64,000 nt of DNA from Gammaproteobacteria bacterium MOLA455 (GTDB taxonomy: Bacteria; Pseudomonadota; Gammaproteobacteria; Pseudomonadales; Porticoccaceae), in assembly GCA_000511875.1 (NCBI GenBank), contig AZIN01000001.1, forward strand, positions 937,332 to 1,001,331, read 5' to 3'. The notes under the pieces were generated by a model, which worked only from the letters and a program-made list of their open reading frames with translations, did not search any database and was not told where the DNA came from. This document shows positions 16,927 to 26,135 of this stretch, piece by piece (position 1 is the first letter of the stretch; each line of letters begins with the position of its first letter). The position numbers and the translations under genes are program-made.

Positions 16927-17607
16927 CTAGCACCCAGGAACAGTGAGAAATTTCGCCACCTGCTCTGCTGAAAGATCATCTAACCTGGGCACAGTGCCCA
17001 AACAGGGCTCGTTAATGCATTGCTTCAGTGTATCAATATTTTCCTGCAAGCGCGGCATCTCTGAATCGAGAATATTTGCCACCCAACCGGCAACCTGCAA
17101 TCCGTCGCGGCGGATCGCTTCCATGGTCAGCAGCGCATGATTGAGACAACCGAGGCGCATGCCGACTACTACTATTACGGCGCATTCCAACTCACGGGCC
17201 ACATCGGCAAGAGTTTCTCGAGAATTAATCGGCACTCGCCAACCGCCAGCCCCTTCGATGACCACCATATCCACCGGCAACAGGGAAACACCACGGCAAT
17301 AACCCACCAAACGGGAGGCTGACATTCGCACTCCGGCCTCGGCCGCAGCTATATGCGGTGCGATGGCAGGCTCCAGTGCGACGGGGTTGATCTGCTGATA
17401 AGACAGCTGGTGACTGGCGGCAGCCTGTAGTTGCAGTGCATCAGTATTAGTCATGCCCTGCTCGGTGACGTCGCAACCTGCGGCTACTGGCTTAATAGCC
17501 GCAGTGCGCAAACCCTGCTGATTGGCCGCAGCCAACAAACCACAGGCGACTACCGTTTTGCCCACATCAGTATCTGTACCGGTAATAAATAACCACTGTT
17601 TTGCCAT
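16927..17607 (-). CDS. bioD: dethiobiotin synthetase
   Basis: Forms the ureido ring of dethiobiotin from DAPA, CO2 and ATP, the penultimate step of biotin synthesis. The 226-residue protein has the P-loop TGTDTDVGKTVVACGLL at the N-terminus, KPVAAGCD near residue 40, and VIEGAGGWRVPIN, which matches the BioD EGAGG motif. It is last in a bioB-bioF-bioHC-bioD run, separated from bioHC by 39 bases. bioA, for the preceding transamination, is not in the window. Confidence 0.95.
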   Translation of the reverse strand: MAKQWLFITGTDTDVGKTVVACGLLAAANQQGLRTAAIKPVAAGCDVTEQGMTNTDALQLQAAASHQLSYQQINPVALEPAIAPHIAAAEAGVRMSASRLVGYCRGVSLLPVDMVVIEGAGGWRVPINSRETLADVARELECAVIVVVGMRLGCLNHALLTMEAIRRDGLQVAGWVANILDSEMPRLQENIDTLKQCINEPCLGTVPRLDDLSAEQVAKFLTVPGC

Positions 17608-17646
17608 GCGTCTTAATCTACCCTGCTGTTAGGCTATAGATATAAT

Positions 17647-19236
17647 CTATGCAATCGCGCGAACGCGGATAATTTCCCAGGTCGCCGGAATAGTCCCGTC
17701 GCCCTGCCTATAATCTTCGTAGGCAGCATAGAGCGCCTGTAAATGCTGCTTGCCGGTCAGGGTATTCTGCTTGCCAGCATTGTTATTGTGCGCGCCGACA
17801 TTTTTTAATTCCATCAATAGTTCGCGCACCGAACTGTGCCGCTGAACCTGATTCTTGCTGTCTAATTCAATCTGACTAAAACCCGCCTGCTCAAGAGCAA
17901 CCTGCCAATCGGCGCGACTGTAAAAACGATTTACGTGAATCTCCGCATCCACCTGCTGCCAGGCGCCGCGCAACTCAAACAAGGTCTGGGGTCCGGGGAC
18001 GGCAAAACAGAGTTGCCCAGCGGGCTTGAGTACACGCAAAAGTTCACTACAGAGGCGTGCTAAATCACTGCACCACTGTAGCGCGAAATTAGAAAATATA
18101 AGGTCTTGAGAATGGTCTTCTAAGGGCAGGTGCTCGGCATCACCACAGAGCCAGTGACCCTCTGGGTGCCGCCTGGCTGCGTAGGCGAGCATTGCTGGAG
18201 AGAGATCCACACCAGTCACTTGAGCACTGGGAAATTGGGCCTGCAAATGGCCACAGTGGTAACCGGTACCGCAGCCGAGATCGATCAATTTTTTAAGCTC
18301 AGGGTTTGCCGTTAATCCAGCGATCATCTCTTTGCCCACCTGATGCTGTAACAGCGCCGCACGATCATATTTATGCGCCGCACGACCAAAGGAGTCTGCC
18401 ACTTTAGCTTTATCCAGTGCATAGAGATGATAAGCGAGAAAGCATTTGATATGCTCAAGAACAATTTCTGGCTGAGTGAGATGAGGCAGATGGCCTGCAC
18501 CTTTAATCAGAGCGATCTCTATTTTACTGTTGAGTCCGACAATCTTGTCCGCGCTAACACTTGGCACCAAGGCATCGCTCTGCCCCAAAATAGCCAGTGT
18601 CGGACAACCTATTTGACTTAGCGAAAGCTGGTTATCAATCTCCCCAAGCAGTTGTAGCAACTGAGCACCGCTGTCACTGTCGAGCGCAACCTGCATGCCG
18701 CGCAACTGTCGTATCAACTGTCGCTGCTGCTGATCGCCCTGAGCCTGCAGACCGGCAAAGCGTTTTAGGCAGCTCTTTGGATCGTCATTGTAGGCCTCAA
18801 GAAATCCGAGATACTGCTGACTATCCAAGGCCGCTGAATTGGCCTCGGAAGCAACAAACTGAATATTGCTGGAAAGCGTAATTAAGCCTGCCACAGACTG
18901 AGGATAGCGCGCAGCAAAACCACTACAGAGCATACCGCCAAGAGACAGACCTATCAGATAACAGCGCTCCGGCAACAACGCCGCCATCCACTGATGCAGA
19001 GCAGCCTCGGAATAATGTTCCAACGCTGGGGACTGGGCAAAGCCAGGTAGGTCCAAGGTCATCACATCGGCAAACTGACGCAATTGCTGTGGCAGGTCAG
19101 CCCAGATCTGACTGTCCATCCCCCAACCGTGGACCAATACCAGCGGCTGCGCATAGAGTCGCACACCATCACAGGGATAGTGGGTCAAAGCGCGATCCTC
19201 AGAACACCTCGCAGGCGATGTAACAAAGGCATTCAT
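17647..19236 (-). CDS. bioC: bifunctional biotin protein BioHC: pimeloyl-ACP methyl ester esterase fused to malonyl-ACP methyltransferase
   Basis: 529 residues with two domains. Residues ~30-265 are a BioH-like alpha/beta hydrolase: LVLVHGWGMDS oxyanion region, nucleophile Ser98 in GLSLGG, the Asp in GQSDALVP and the His in GAGHLPHL. Residues ~275-529 are a BioC-like SAM methyltransferase, with KVADSFGRAAHKYDRAA at its start and the SAM motif LIDLGCGTGYHCG. BioC methylates malonyl-ACP to start pimelate synthesis and BioH removes the methyl ester at the end, so one protein holds both the entry and exit steps. The same fusion is annotated as BioHC in Teredinibacter, Saccharophagus and Cellvibrio. 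It overlaps bioF by one base (TGATG). Confidence 0.9.
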   Translation of the reverse strand: MNAFVTSPARCSEDRALTHYPCDGVRLYAQPLVLVHGWGMDSQIWADLPQQLRQFADVMTLDLPGFAQSPALEHYSEAALHQWMAALLPERCYLIGLSLGGMLCSGFAARYPQSVAGLITLSSNIQFVASEANSAALDSQQYLGFLEAYNDDPKSCLKRFAGLQAQGDQQQRQLIRQLRGMQVALDSDSGAQLLQLLGEIDNQLSLSQIGCPTLAILGQSDALVPSVSADKIVGLNSKIEIALIKGAGHLPHLTQPEIVLEHIKCFLAYHLYALDKAKVADSFGRAAHKYDRAALLQHQVGKEMIAGLTANPELKKLIDLGCGTGYHCGHLQAQFPSAQVTGVDLSPAMLAYAARRHPEGHWLCGDAEHLPLEDHSQDLIFSNFALQWCSDLARLCSELLRVLKPAGQLCFAVPGPQTLFELRGAWQQVDAEIHVNRFYSRADWQVALEQAGFSQIELDSKNQVQRHSSVRELLMELKNVGAHNNNAGKQNTLTGKQHLQALYAAYEDYRQGDGTIPATWEIIRVRAIA

Positions 19237-20411
19237 CAGACAGTAGCCGCAAGATTGAGGCTGTCCAGCGCGGCGACTAATTTGTCCACCTGCTCTTCAC
19301 TGTGGTCCGCAGAAAAAGTAATCCGCAACCGGCCGCTACCCACAGGTACAGTGGGCGGACGAATGGCACCGACCAAAAAGCCCGCAGCGCGCAACGCCTG
19401 CCCCACCTGCATTACCTTTTCATCGTTGTTAATTAAGACTGGCTGTATCGGAGTATTGGATTCCGCCAACTGTAGACCGATCTGCTCAGCGCCACCTCGA
19501 AAACGCATCACTAACTGCGCCAACTTATCGCGACGCCATGTCTCTTCACGAACAATTTTTAAGCTAGCAAGGGTTGCCGCAGCAATCGCCGGCGGCAGTG
19601 CCGTGGTGTAAATATAACTGCGTGAGAATTGAATCAAGGTTTCGATCAGCGCTTCGCTACCGGCGACAAAAGCACCAAAAGTACCAAAGCTTTTACCCAG
19701 AGTGCCGACCAAAATCGGCACCTGTTCGACAGACATATTGAGCTCTTCAACCAAGCCACCACCCTGCTCACCGAGCACACCAACACCGTGGGCATCATCG
19801 ACCATCAGCCAGGCACTGTGCTTTTTCGCCAAGCTGCTGATCTCGCGCAACGGCGCCAGATTGCCATCCATACTGAAGACACCGTCGCTGACAATTAGCT
19901 TGCGCTCCGCACTTGACTGTTCCAGACGCTGTTCCAGGCTGGTCATATCCACATGTTTGTAGCGTTTAAAATCTGCCTGAGAAAGACGCCCGCCATCGAG
20001 CAGCGAAGCATGATTGAGTTGGTCTTGAAGCACCAGATCACGGCGTCCAATCAAGGCGTTAATCGCCCCAATATTGGCCATATAACCAGTAGAAAATAAT
20101 AGCGCCCGAGGACGACCGGTGAACTCAGCCAGCTGTTCTTCAAGCTGTTGGTGAACCACCGAATGGCCACTGACCAGATGGGATGCACCACTGCCAGTGC
20201 CAAAAATATCCGCCGCCTGTTTGAGAGCCTGAACAATATCGGGATGGCTAGCAAGACCGAGATAATCATTGCTGCAAAAATTGATTAACGAACGACCCTC
20301 AACCGACAGGGTCGATGAACAGCCGGAGGCGACATTGAGACGCGTCCGATAGAGATGCTCTTCACGACGCAGACATAACTGCGCCTGAAGTGTGGCGTCC
20401 ATAGAGTTCAT
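19236..20411 (-). CDS. bioF: 8-amino-7-oxononanoate synthase
   Basis: PLP enzyme condensing pimeloyl-ACP with alanine, the first step of biotin ring assembly. 391 residues (E. coli 384). Visible landmarks are FCSNDYLGLASHP, the histidine region DDAHGVGVLG and the PLP-lysine segment GTLGKSFGTFGAF. It begins 8 bases after the bioB stop and overlaps bioHC by one base, so the genes form a tight operon. The ATG at 20411 is used here; another ATG three codons later is possible. Confidence 0.95.
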   Translation of the reverse strand: MNSMDATLQAQLCLRREEHLYRTRLNVASGCSSTLSVEGRSLINFCSNDYLGLASHPDIVQALKQAADIFGTGSGASHLVSGHSVVHQQLEEQLAEFTGRPRALLFSTGYMANIGAINALIGRRDLVLQDQLNHASLLDGGRLSQADFKRYKHVDMTSLEQRLEQSSAERKLIVSDGVFSMDGNLAPLREISSLAKKHSAWLMVDDAHGVGVLGEQGGGLVEELNMSVEQVPILVGTLGKSFGTFGAFVAGSEALIETLIQFSRSYIYTTALPPAIAAATLASLKIVREETWRRDKLAQLVMRFRGGAEQIGLQLAESNTPIQPVLINNDEKVMQVGQALRAAGFLVGAIRPPTVPVGSGRLRITFSADHSEEQVDKLVAALDSLNLAATV

Positions 20412-20419
20412 TGAGGCGG

Positions 20420-21475
20420 CTAACCAGCAGGATAAAACTGTGAGTCAGTCTTAACCTCCGCGAGGGCTTGATGTAATTCGGCCTCCTGCTCGTCGTTGCT
20501 TTTATCGACATGAAAGGGCTCAGGGGAAATACCCAGGCGCTCAAAAAGCTGCATATCCGTATTCGCTTTAGGATTCGGCGTAGTGAGCAATTTCTCGCAA
20601 TAGAAAATCGAATTAGCCCCCGCCATAAAGGCCATGGCCTGCATCTGCTCGTTCATATCTTCGCGGCCTGCGGAGAGCCGCACGTAGGACTTTGGCATCA
20701 TCAAACGGGCTACAGCAATGGTGCGAATAAATTCAAAGGGATCCAGATCTGCCTGATCGGCCATGGGTGTACCAGCCACCTTGACCAACATATTGATCGG
20801 CACAGACTCCGGATGTCGCGGCAAGTTCGCCAATTCCATCAACAAACCAGCACGATCCTGCTGCTTCTCACCCATACCGACAATGCCGCCAGCACAGACT
20901 TTCATACCAGAGTTGCGCACATTGGACAGAGTATTGAGACGGTCTTGGTAGGTTCTGGTGGTGATCACCTCACCGTAGAACTCTTTCGAGGTATCGAGAT
21001 TGTGGTTGTAGTAATCGAGCCCGGCACTGGCCAACTTCTCCGACTGCTCTTCGCTAAGCATACCCAGTGTCATGCAGGTTTCCAGGCCCAGGGCCTTCAC
21101 TTCACGAATCATATGGGCAACTTTTGGAATATCGCGATCGTGGGGAGAGCGCCAAGCGGCACCCATACAAAAACGGCTGGAACCACTGGCCTTGGCCGCT
21201 TTCGCCGCCTCGATCACCGCCTCAATTTCTAGCAGCTTTTCTTTTTCCAGACCGGTGTCATAGCGAGCACTCTGAGGGCAGTACTTACAATCTTCAGGAC
21301 AGGCGCCGGTTTTTATCGACAGCAGAGTACTCAACTGCACCTGGTTGGGATTGAAATGGCGACGATGCATCACCTGAGCATCAAACAACAGATCATTAAA
21401 CGGCTGATTAAAAAGCGCCAAAACGTCTTCGCGCTGCCAATTATTACGGATTGTGTCGTCCTGCGAGGCTGCCAT
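20420..21475 (-). CDS. bioB: biotin synthase
   Basis: Radical-SAM enzyme inserting sulfur into dethiobiotin. The start chosen is the ATG at 21475, with GGAG 8 bases upstream; it gives 351 residues (E. coli 346) and aligns with the usual N-terminus before the [14 protein letters not shown] segment. A longer frame from a TTG at 21538 adds 21 unconserved residues. The radical-SAM cysteines are in [11 protein letters not shown], followed by the [2Fe-2S] region and the YNHNLDTS motif typical of BioB. First gene of the bioBFHCD operon. Confidence 0.96.
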   Translation of the reverse strand: MAASQDDTIRNNWQREDVLALFNQPFNDLLFDAQVMHRRHFNPNQVQLSTLLSIKTGACPEDCKYCPQSARYDTGLEKEKLLEIEAVIEAAKAAKASGSSRFCMGAAWRSPHDRDIPKVAHMIREVKALGLETCMTLGMLSEEQSEKLASAGLDYYNHNLDTSKEFYGEVITTRTYQDRLNTLSNVRNSGMKVCAGGIVGMGEKQQDRAGLLMELANLPRHPESVPINMLVKVAGTPMADQADLDPFEFIRTIAVARLMMPKSYVRLSAGREDMNEQMQAMAFMAGANSIFYCEKLLTTPNPKANTDMQLFERLGISPEPFHVDKSNDEQEAELHQALAEVKTDSQFYPAG

Positions 21476-21613
21476 TGCCAAAACTCCATTATTGTCAGTC
21501 AGATCGGCCAATGATAGAGCGACAGATTCCACTGTCAACTTAAATTGTTTCAGAGGGTTAACGGTGAGACTCTAGGCCGATGACTTTGACCCAGAATCTC
21601 AGTATTAGGAGTG

Positions 21614-22462
21614 CTACTTTTGCTTAAAAATATGCATGGATCTTGCCATGCCTTTTTTCGACCAGCGGTACCAGAGACGTGGCAGCAAACGGAATGTTAG
21701 GTAAGCCCGAGCCCAGTTGCCCGGCACAATGATCAATGCCGGATTCTTTGCGACTTTATCGATTGCTTCGCGGGCAAACTCATCTGCAGGCATCGGCTTA
21801 AAGGCGGACCAAAATTTAGTGATCTGTTGTTTAGTGATTCCTGAACCCAGCCTTCCGAATTCGCCACCGGTCAAAATCGGCGTTTGAATGGCACCTGGGC
21901 AGAGTGCAGTCACACGCACACCGCGATATTCCGCTTCAATACGCAGTGCCTGAGACAGTCCAACCACGGCGAATTTACTGGTGCTGTAGGGCACGGCGTT
22001 GGTTGATGGAATCAGACCCGCCATAGAGGCCGTATTCACTATATGGCCAAAACCCTGCTCAACCATCAGCTTGTAACAGGCCTGCACACCATTGGTGACG
22101 CCGCGAATATTCACGTCAAGACTCATATCCCAATCGCTGACCTCCAACTCATGGGTCATACCACCAACCGCAACACCGGCATTATTAAACAGGTAGTCGA
22201 GGCGGCCAGTCTTGGCCACAGTTTCATCCACCAGTGCCTGATAGGCTAAATAGTCACAGACATCGAGCTCTCGAGCCCAAGCATTGCCGCCACTGGCAAC
22301 AATACTCGCGGCCAACTCTTCAGCCAGTTCTATCTGACGATCAGCCAAGACGACAGTACAGCCACGACTGACCAACTCCAGCGCCATAGTGCGACCGATA
22401 CCAGAAGCGCCGCCGGTAATAATGGCGGTAGCGTCTTTAAAGACTCTAATTTGATTGGTCAC
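21614..22462 (-). CDS. short-chain dehydrogenase/reductase
   Basis: 282 residues, classical SDR. Cofactor motif TGGASGIG at residues ~17-24, NNAG near residue 93 and the catalytic YSTSK near residue 158, with an upstream Ser (NTASMAG). An ~30-residue basic C-terminal extension (LTFRLLPRLWYRWSKKGMA) may touch the membrane, as in some steroid or fatty-alcohol SDRs. It starts with GTG overlapping the stop of the molybdopterin oxidoreductase by one base (TAGTG), so the two are co-translated and may act on the same compound. Substrate unknown. Confidence 0.85.
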   Translation of the reverse strand: MTNQIRVFKDATAIITGGASGIGRTMALELVSRGCTVVLADRQIELAEELAASIVASGGNAWARELDVCDYLAYQALVDETVAKTGRLDYLFNNAGVAVGGMTHELEVSDWDMSLDVNIRGVTNGVQACYKLMVEQGFGHIVNTASMAGLIPSTNAVPYSTSKFAVVGLSQALRIEAEYRGVRVTALCPGAIQTPILTGGEFGRLGSGITKQQITKFWSAFKPMPADEFAREAIDKVAKNPALIIVPGNWARAYLTFRLLPRLWYRWSKKGMARSMHIFKQK

Positions 22463-24585
22463 TACTGAACTCCGAAAATTCGAACCGGCACGCCATTTAA
22501 AGCCGCATTACCGCTAACCTGGTCGATTAGCTTATCGTCGGTGAGATCATTACAGCTGACCCCACCCTGGGCCCCAGCGATGGTCATGCTCACGCCAGCC
22601 CGTTTATGTCCCCAACCATGGGGCAGACTAGCCACACCGGGCATTACTTCATCACTAGCCAAAACCTGAGTTTCCACCGAGCCAACCCGAGACTCGATGC
22701 GCACCTGTGATTCATGCGCCAAGTTGCGCGCAGCTAAATCATCAGGGTGCATCAGCAACTGCCAGCGCGGCTTGCCCTTCACTAAGCGATGCGAGTTATG
22801 CATCCAAGAATTATTGCTGCGGATATGGCGACGACCAATAAGCAGCAATTCATCCGCCTCGGTTAATGCCTCATCAGCACCAAGGCGCTCCAGGTCTTTG
22901 CTTATATAGTCTGACAGCAATGTTATTTTGCCGTCACTGGTGCACAGACGCTCAGGCAAGCTGGGGGCTAATGGACCAATATCCAAACCATGGGGATGCT
23001 GCTTAATTTTATCCAGAGTCAGTTCTAGCTCATGACCAGCGGCAGCACTGTAAGGACCCCTCTGAATGCCCATATCAACCAATTTATCCGGAGATGGCAG
23101 TGACTTAACCTCTGTGCCTTTTCGGGCGGCAATCGCCTGCCCCAAGCCATTAAAGATTTCCCAGTCGTGCAATGTGCCAGCTGCGGGCTCAAATACGGGC
23201 TCATTGAAGCGCGCCGTGTTGTGAACCGCCAAACGATGGAAGGCGATATCGTAATGATCATGCTCCAAGGCGCTGGTGGGCGGCAAAATAATATCTGCAT
23301 GCCGAGTCGTTTCATTGATATAAAAATCTAGGCTGACCATAAAGTCTAAACCCGCGAGAGCCCGATCAATCTGCTGACCATTGGGTGCAGACAACACTGG
23401 GTTGCCGGCAATAGACACTAACCCGCGAATCTGACCCTCACCCTCAGCAAGCATCTCCTCAGCCATTACAGTAGCAGGCAACTCCCCAGCAAACTCCGGC
23501 AGCCCACTGACACGACTATGGAAGGCAGCAAAGTGCCCTGCCCCAGATTCTCCAGGCTTAACAAAACCAAAGGCCGGCGACGAGGCCATCATGCCACCGC
23601 GCACGTCCAAAGAATGGGTCAGAATATTAATCATATGAATAGCCCACTGACACAACGTGCCATAGACCTGCACCGACACGCCCATGCGGCCATAGCAAAC
23701 AGCGCCTTCTGTGTTGGCCATATCGCGAGCTAGCTGACGAATCTGCTCGGCGGCAACACCTGTTCGCTGTTCCGCCAACTCAGGCGTAAACGACTCACAG
23801 GCACTGCGTACCTCATCGATTCCAACCAGCAAGTCGGTGAGATGCCCGGTGTGGACCAGATTCTCAGCAAACAATGTATTCAACATGGCCATTAATAAAA
23901 AGGCATCAGTGCCCGGGCGAATAAATAGATGCTGGTCAGCGATCTCAGCAGTTTCCGTGCGGCGCGGGTCTATCACCACAAAGCGCCCACCGCGCTGCTG
24001 AATCGCCTTTAGGCGCTTGGGCACATCCGGCACAGTCATAATGCTGCCGTTGGACGCCAGCGGATTGCCGCCAATAATCAACATGTAATTGGTGTGGTCG
24101 ATATCTGGCACAGGAATCAATGACTGATGGCCAAACAGACTTAAAGAGGTTAAATGATGGGGCAGCTGGTCGAGACTTGTGGCAGAAAAATGGGTCTTGG
24201 TTTGCACCGCTTTGCGCAACACACTGGCGTGGGTCATGCTGCCATAATTGTGTACATTGGGGTTGCCCGCATAAAAGGCCACAGCATCTTGGCCATGCTG
24301 CTCTTGTATCGCCGTCAACTTTTCAGCGACAGTACCAAAGGCTTCTTCCCAGCTGATTTCAACCCAGTTATCACCCTGCTTCTTAACCGGCAGTCGCAGA
24401 CGATCGGGATCGGTGTAGATGTCTTGCATCGCCGTGCCCTTGGGGCAGATATAACCTCTACTCAAAGGGTCATTCTTATCACCTTTAATGGACAGCACCT
24501 GATCACCTTGAGTTTTAATCTCAAGGCCACAGATGGCTTCGCAAAGGTTACAGGCGCGATAATGAGTTTGGACTTCAACGGGCAT
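22462..24585 (-). CDS. molybdopterin-dependent oxidoreductase (DMSO-reductase superfamily)
   Basis: 707 residues. The N-terminus binds a [4Fe-4S] cluster through C12, C15, C19 and C47 (CNLCEAICG ... ICPKG). The bis-MGD-binding core follows, with IIGGNPLASNGS, VVIDPRRTETAEIAD and a C-terminal molydop-binding domain (LLIGRRHIRSNNSWMHN ... GVASLPHGWGH). No signal peptide is seen, so it is probably cytoplasmic. At the place where formate dehydrogenases and Nap-type reductases have Sec or Cys, the segment reads FSATSLDQLPHH, so the metal ligand may be Ser or Asp; this is inference. No small subunits are nearby; the partner is a coupled SDR. Shine-Dalgarno GGAG. Confidence 0.85.
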   Translation of the reverse strand: MPVEVQTHYRACNLCEAICGLEIKTQGDQVLSIKGDKNDPLSRGYICPKGTAMQDIYTDPDRLRLPVKKQGDNWVEISWEEAFGTVAEKLTAIQEQHGQDAVAFYAGNPNVHNYGSMTHASVLRKAVQTKTHFSATSLDQLPHHLTSLSLFGHQSLIPVPDIDHTNYMLIIGGNPLASNGSIMTVPDVPKRLKAIQQRGGRFVVIDPRRTETAEIADQHLFIRPGTDAFLLMAMLNTLFAENLVHTGHLTDLLVGIDEVRSACESFTPELAEQRTGVAAEQIRQLARDMANTEGAVCYGRMGVSVQVYGTLCQWAIHMINILTHSLDVRGGMMASSPAFGFVKPGESGAGHFAAFHSRVSGLPEFAGELPATVMAEEMLAEGEGQIRGLVSIAGNPVLSAPNGQQIDRALAGLDFMVSLDFYINETTRHADIILPPTSALEHDHYDIAFHRLAVHNTARFNEPVFEPAAGTLHDWEIFNGLGQAIAARKGTEVKSLPSPDKLVDMGIQRGPYSAAAGHELELTLDKIKQHPHGLDIGPLAPSLPERLCTSDGKITLLSDYISKDLERLGADEALTEADELLLIGRRHIRSNNSWMHNSHRLVKGKPRWQLLMHPDDLAARNLAHESQVRIESRVGSVETQVLASDEVMPGVASLPHGWGHKRAGVSMTIAGAQGGVSCNDLTDDKLIDQVSGNAALNGVPVRIFGVQ

Positions 24586-24682
24586 CTTTTACTCTCCGGT
24601 ATTTAGTGCGTCTTTATAGTAACCGAAGTGCTTGGGGATGTGGGGAGGGAGTTTGTGGATGGTGGGTATTGGCTGGGGATCC

Positions 24683-24727
24683 CTCGTCGCTGCGCTCTGC
24701 CGGGACGGCAAAGTGTGCAGCGACGAG
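24683..24727. repeat. extragenic palindrome downstream of thrC
   Basis: CTCGTCGCTGC (24683-24693) and GCAGCGACGAG (24717-24727) are perfect complements, enclosing a second stem TGCCG/CGGCA around a GGA loop. There is no T tract on either strand. Such composition and structure are typical of dispersed palindromic elements, though it could also act as a Rho-dependent or structural 3' end for hom-thrC. Confidence 0.6.
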
Positions 24728-24736
24728 CAACATCTA

Positions 24737-26134
24737 CTAGGGCGTAATATTCCCCGCAATAAACGCCTGCACTGCATCCTGATCATTATCCAGCACTGTG
24801 TAGTGCTCTTCCTTCTCAAACAGATCCGCCATATGGGTAGGCAACTCGGGATCAGTGGCATAACCCGCCTCACGCACCGCATCCGGAAATTTAGCCGGGT
24901 GAGCAGTGGCTAGTGTCACCATCGGTGTTTCGTTGTTAGCTCGACAGTGACGGGCCGCATCAAGACCAATGGCCGTGTGCGGATCCATCAGGTAATCACT
25001 CTCTTTTAACACATCGCGAATCATGTCCAACATGCCGTCATTGTCACAGCGATGGCTGGAAAATAGCTCACGAGCCTTAACCAAGGCAGAGTCGCTGAGC
25101 TGCATATTGCCGGCTTTGGCGTCTTTCATTAACTCTGCTATGGCAGCACCATCGTTATCATAGAGATCAAACAGCAGGCGCTCGAAGTTGCTTGAGATCA
25201 TGATGTCCATACTCGGCGCTAGGCTCTGCTCAAGAGGACGAGTGCTGTGGTCATTCTCACTAATACAGCGATGCAAAATATCGTTTTGGTTGGTGGCAAT
25301 CACTAACTGCTCGATAGGCAAGCCCATTTTGTGCGCCAAATATCCAGCAAAAATATCACCAAAGTTGCCCGTGGGAACTGAGAAGGAGACCTTGCGCTGG
25401 GGGCCACCAAGAGACAGAGACGCCCAAAAATAGTAGACGATCTGAGCCATAATACGGGCCCAGTTAATCGAGTTAACCGCCGCTAATTGTCGGCCTTCGG
25501 GTAAAAATGATTGATCGCTAAAGCTCGCTTTAACCATATTCTGGCAGTCATCAAAATTGCCGTGCATGGCAATATTGTGCACATTGTCTGCAGCGACAGT
25601 GGTCATCTGGCGACGCTGAACTTCTGATACGCGGTTGTGTGGGTGCAATATAAAGATATCGATATTCTCGCAGCGACGGCAGCCTTCAATAGCAGCAGAG
25701 CCCGTGTCACCGGAGGTGGCTCCCATAATCACGACTTTCTGATTGCGCTTGGCGAGAATATAGTCGAGCAGGTTACCCAAGAACTGCAGGGCAAAATCTT
25801 TAAACGCTAATGTGGGGCCGTGAAACAGCTCCATAATCCATTCGTTGTGTCCGGTCTGAACCAGCGGTGCAATACCGCCGTGGCGGAACGTGGAATAAGA
25901 TTTATCAATCAATTCTTTGAGATCAGCATGAGGAATGGCACCGTCCACAAAGGGCGTAATAATCTTTAGCGCCAGATCCTGATAAGAGAGACCTGCCCAA
26001 GAGGCGATCTCTTTCTGACTAAACTTAGGCAATTCCTGGGGGACATAGAGTCCACCATCTGGCGCTAGACCGGTCAGTACAACCTCTTCAAAACTCTTTG
26101 GCTCGCCGCCGCCTCTGGTGCTGATATATTTCAT
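24737..26134 (-). CDS. thrC: threonine synthase
   Basis: Converts O-phosphohomoserine to threonine with PLP. 465 residues, in the longer ThrC class (P. aeruginosa 469, yeast-type). Begins MKYISTRGG, as usual; the PLP lysine lies in GPTLAFKDFALQF and the phosphate loop in GATSGDTGSAAIEG. It starts one base after the hom stop, so the two genes are an operon. The intermediate kinase gene thrB is absent from this cluster, as in Pseudomonas. A strong palindrome lies directly downstream. Confidence 0.96.
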   Translation of the reverse strand: MKYISTRGGGEPKSFEEVVLTGLAPDGGLYVPQELPKFSQKEIASWAGLSYQDLALKIITPFVDGAIPHADLKELIDKSYSTFRHGGIAPLVQTGHNEWIMELFHGPTLAFKDFALQFLGNLLDYILAKRNQKVVIMGATSGDTGSAAIEGCRRCENIDIFILHPHNRVSEVQRRQMTTVAADNVHNIAMHGNFDDCQNMVKASFSDQSFLPEGRQLAAVNSINWARIMAQIVYYFWASLSLGGPQRKVSFSVPTGNFGDIFAGYLAHKMGLPIEQLVIATNQNDILHRCISENDHSTRPLEQSLAPSMDIMISSNFERLLFDLYDNDGAAIAELMKDAKAGNMQLSDSALVKARELFSSHRCDNDGMLDMIRDVLKESDYLMDPHTAIGLDAARHCRANNETPMVTLATAHPAKFPDAVREAGYATDPELPTHMADLFEKEEHYTVLDNDQDAVQAFIAGNITP

Positions 26135-26135
26135 T

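Noticed and set aside
20510-21232. A 240-codon open frame antisense to bioB
   Set aside because: It is a shadow of the bioB coding frame with no start signal and no protein family features. Similar long antisense frames over ybbP (10307-10729) and groEL (61891-62352) were dismissed for the same reason.
21476-21613. A BirA-type biotin operator ahead of bioB
   Set aside because: A GTTAAC-containing stretch is present but no convincing inverted pair with the right spacing was found.
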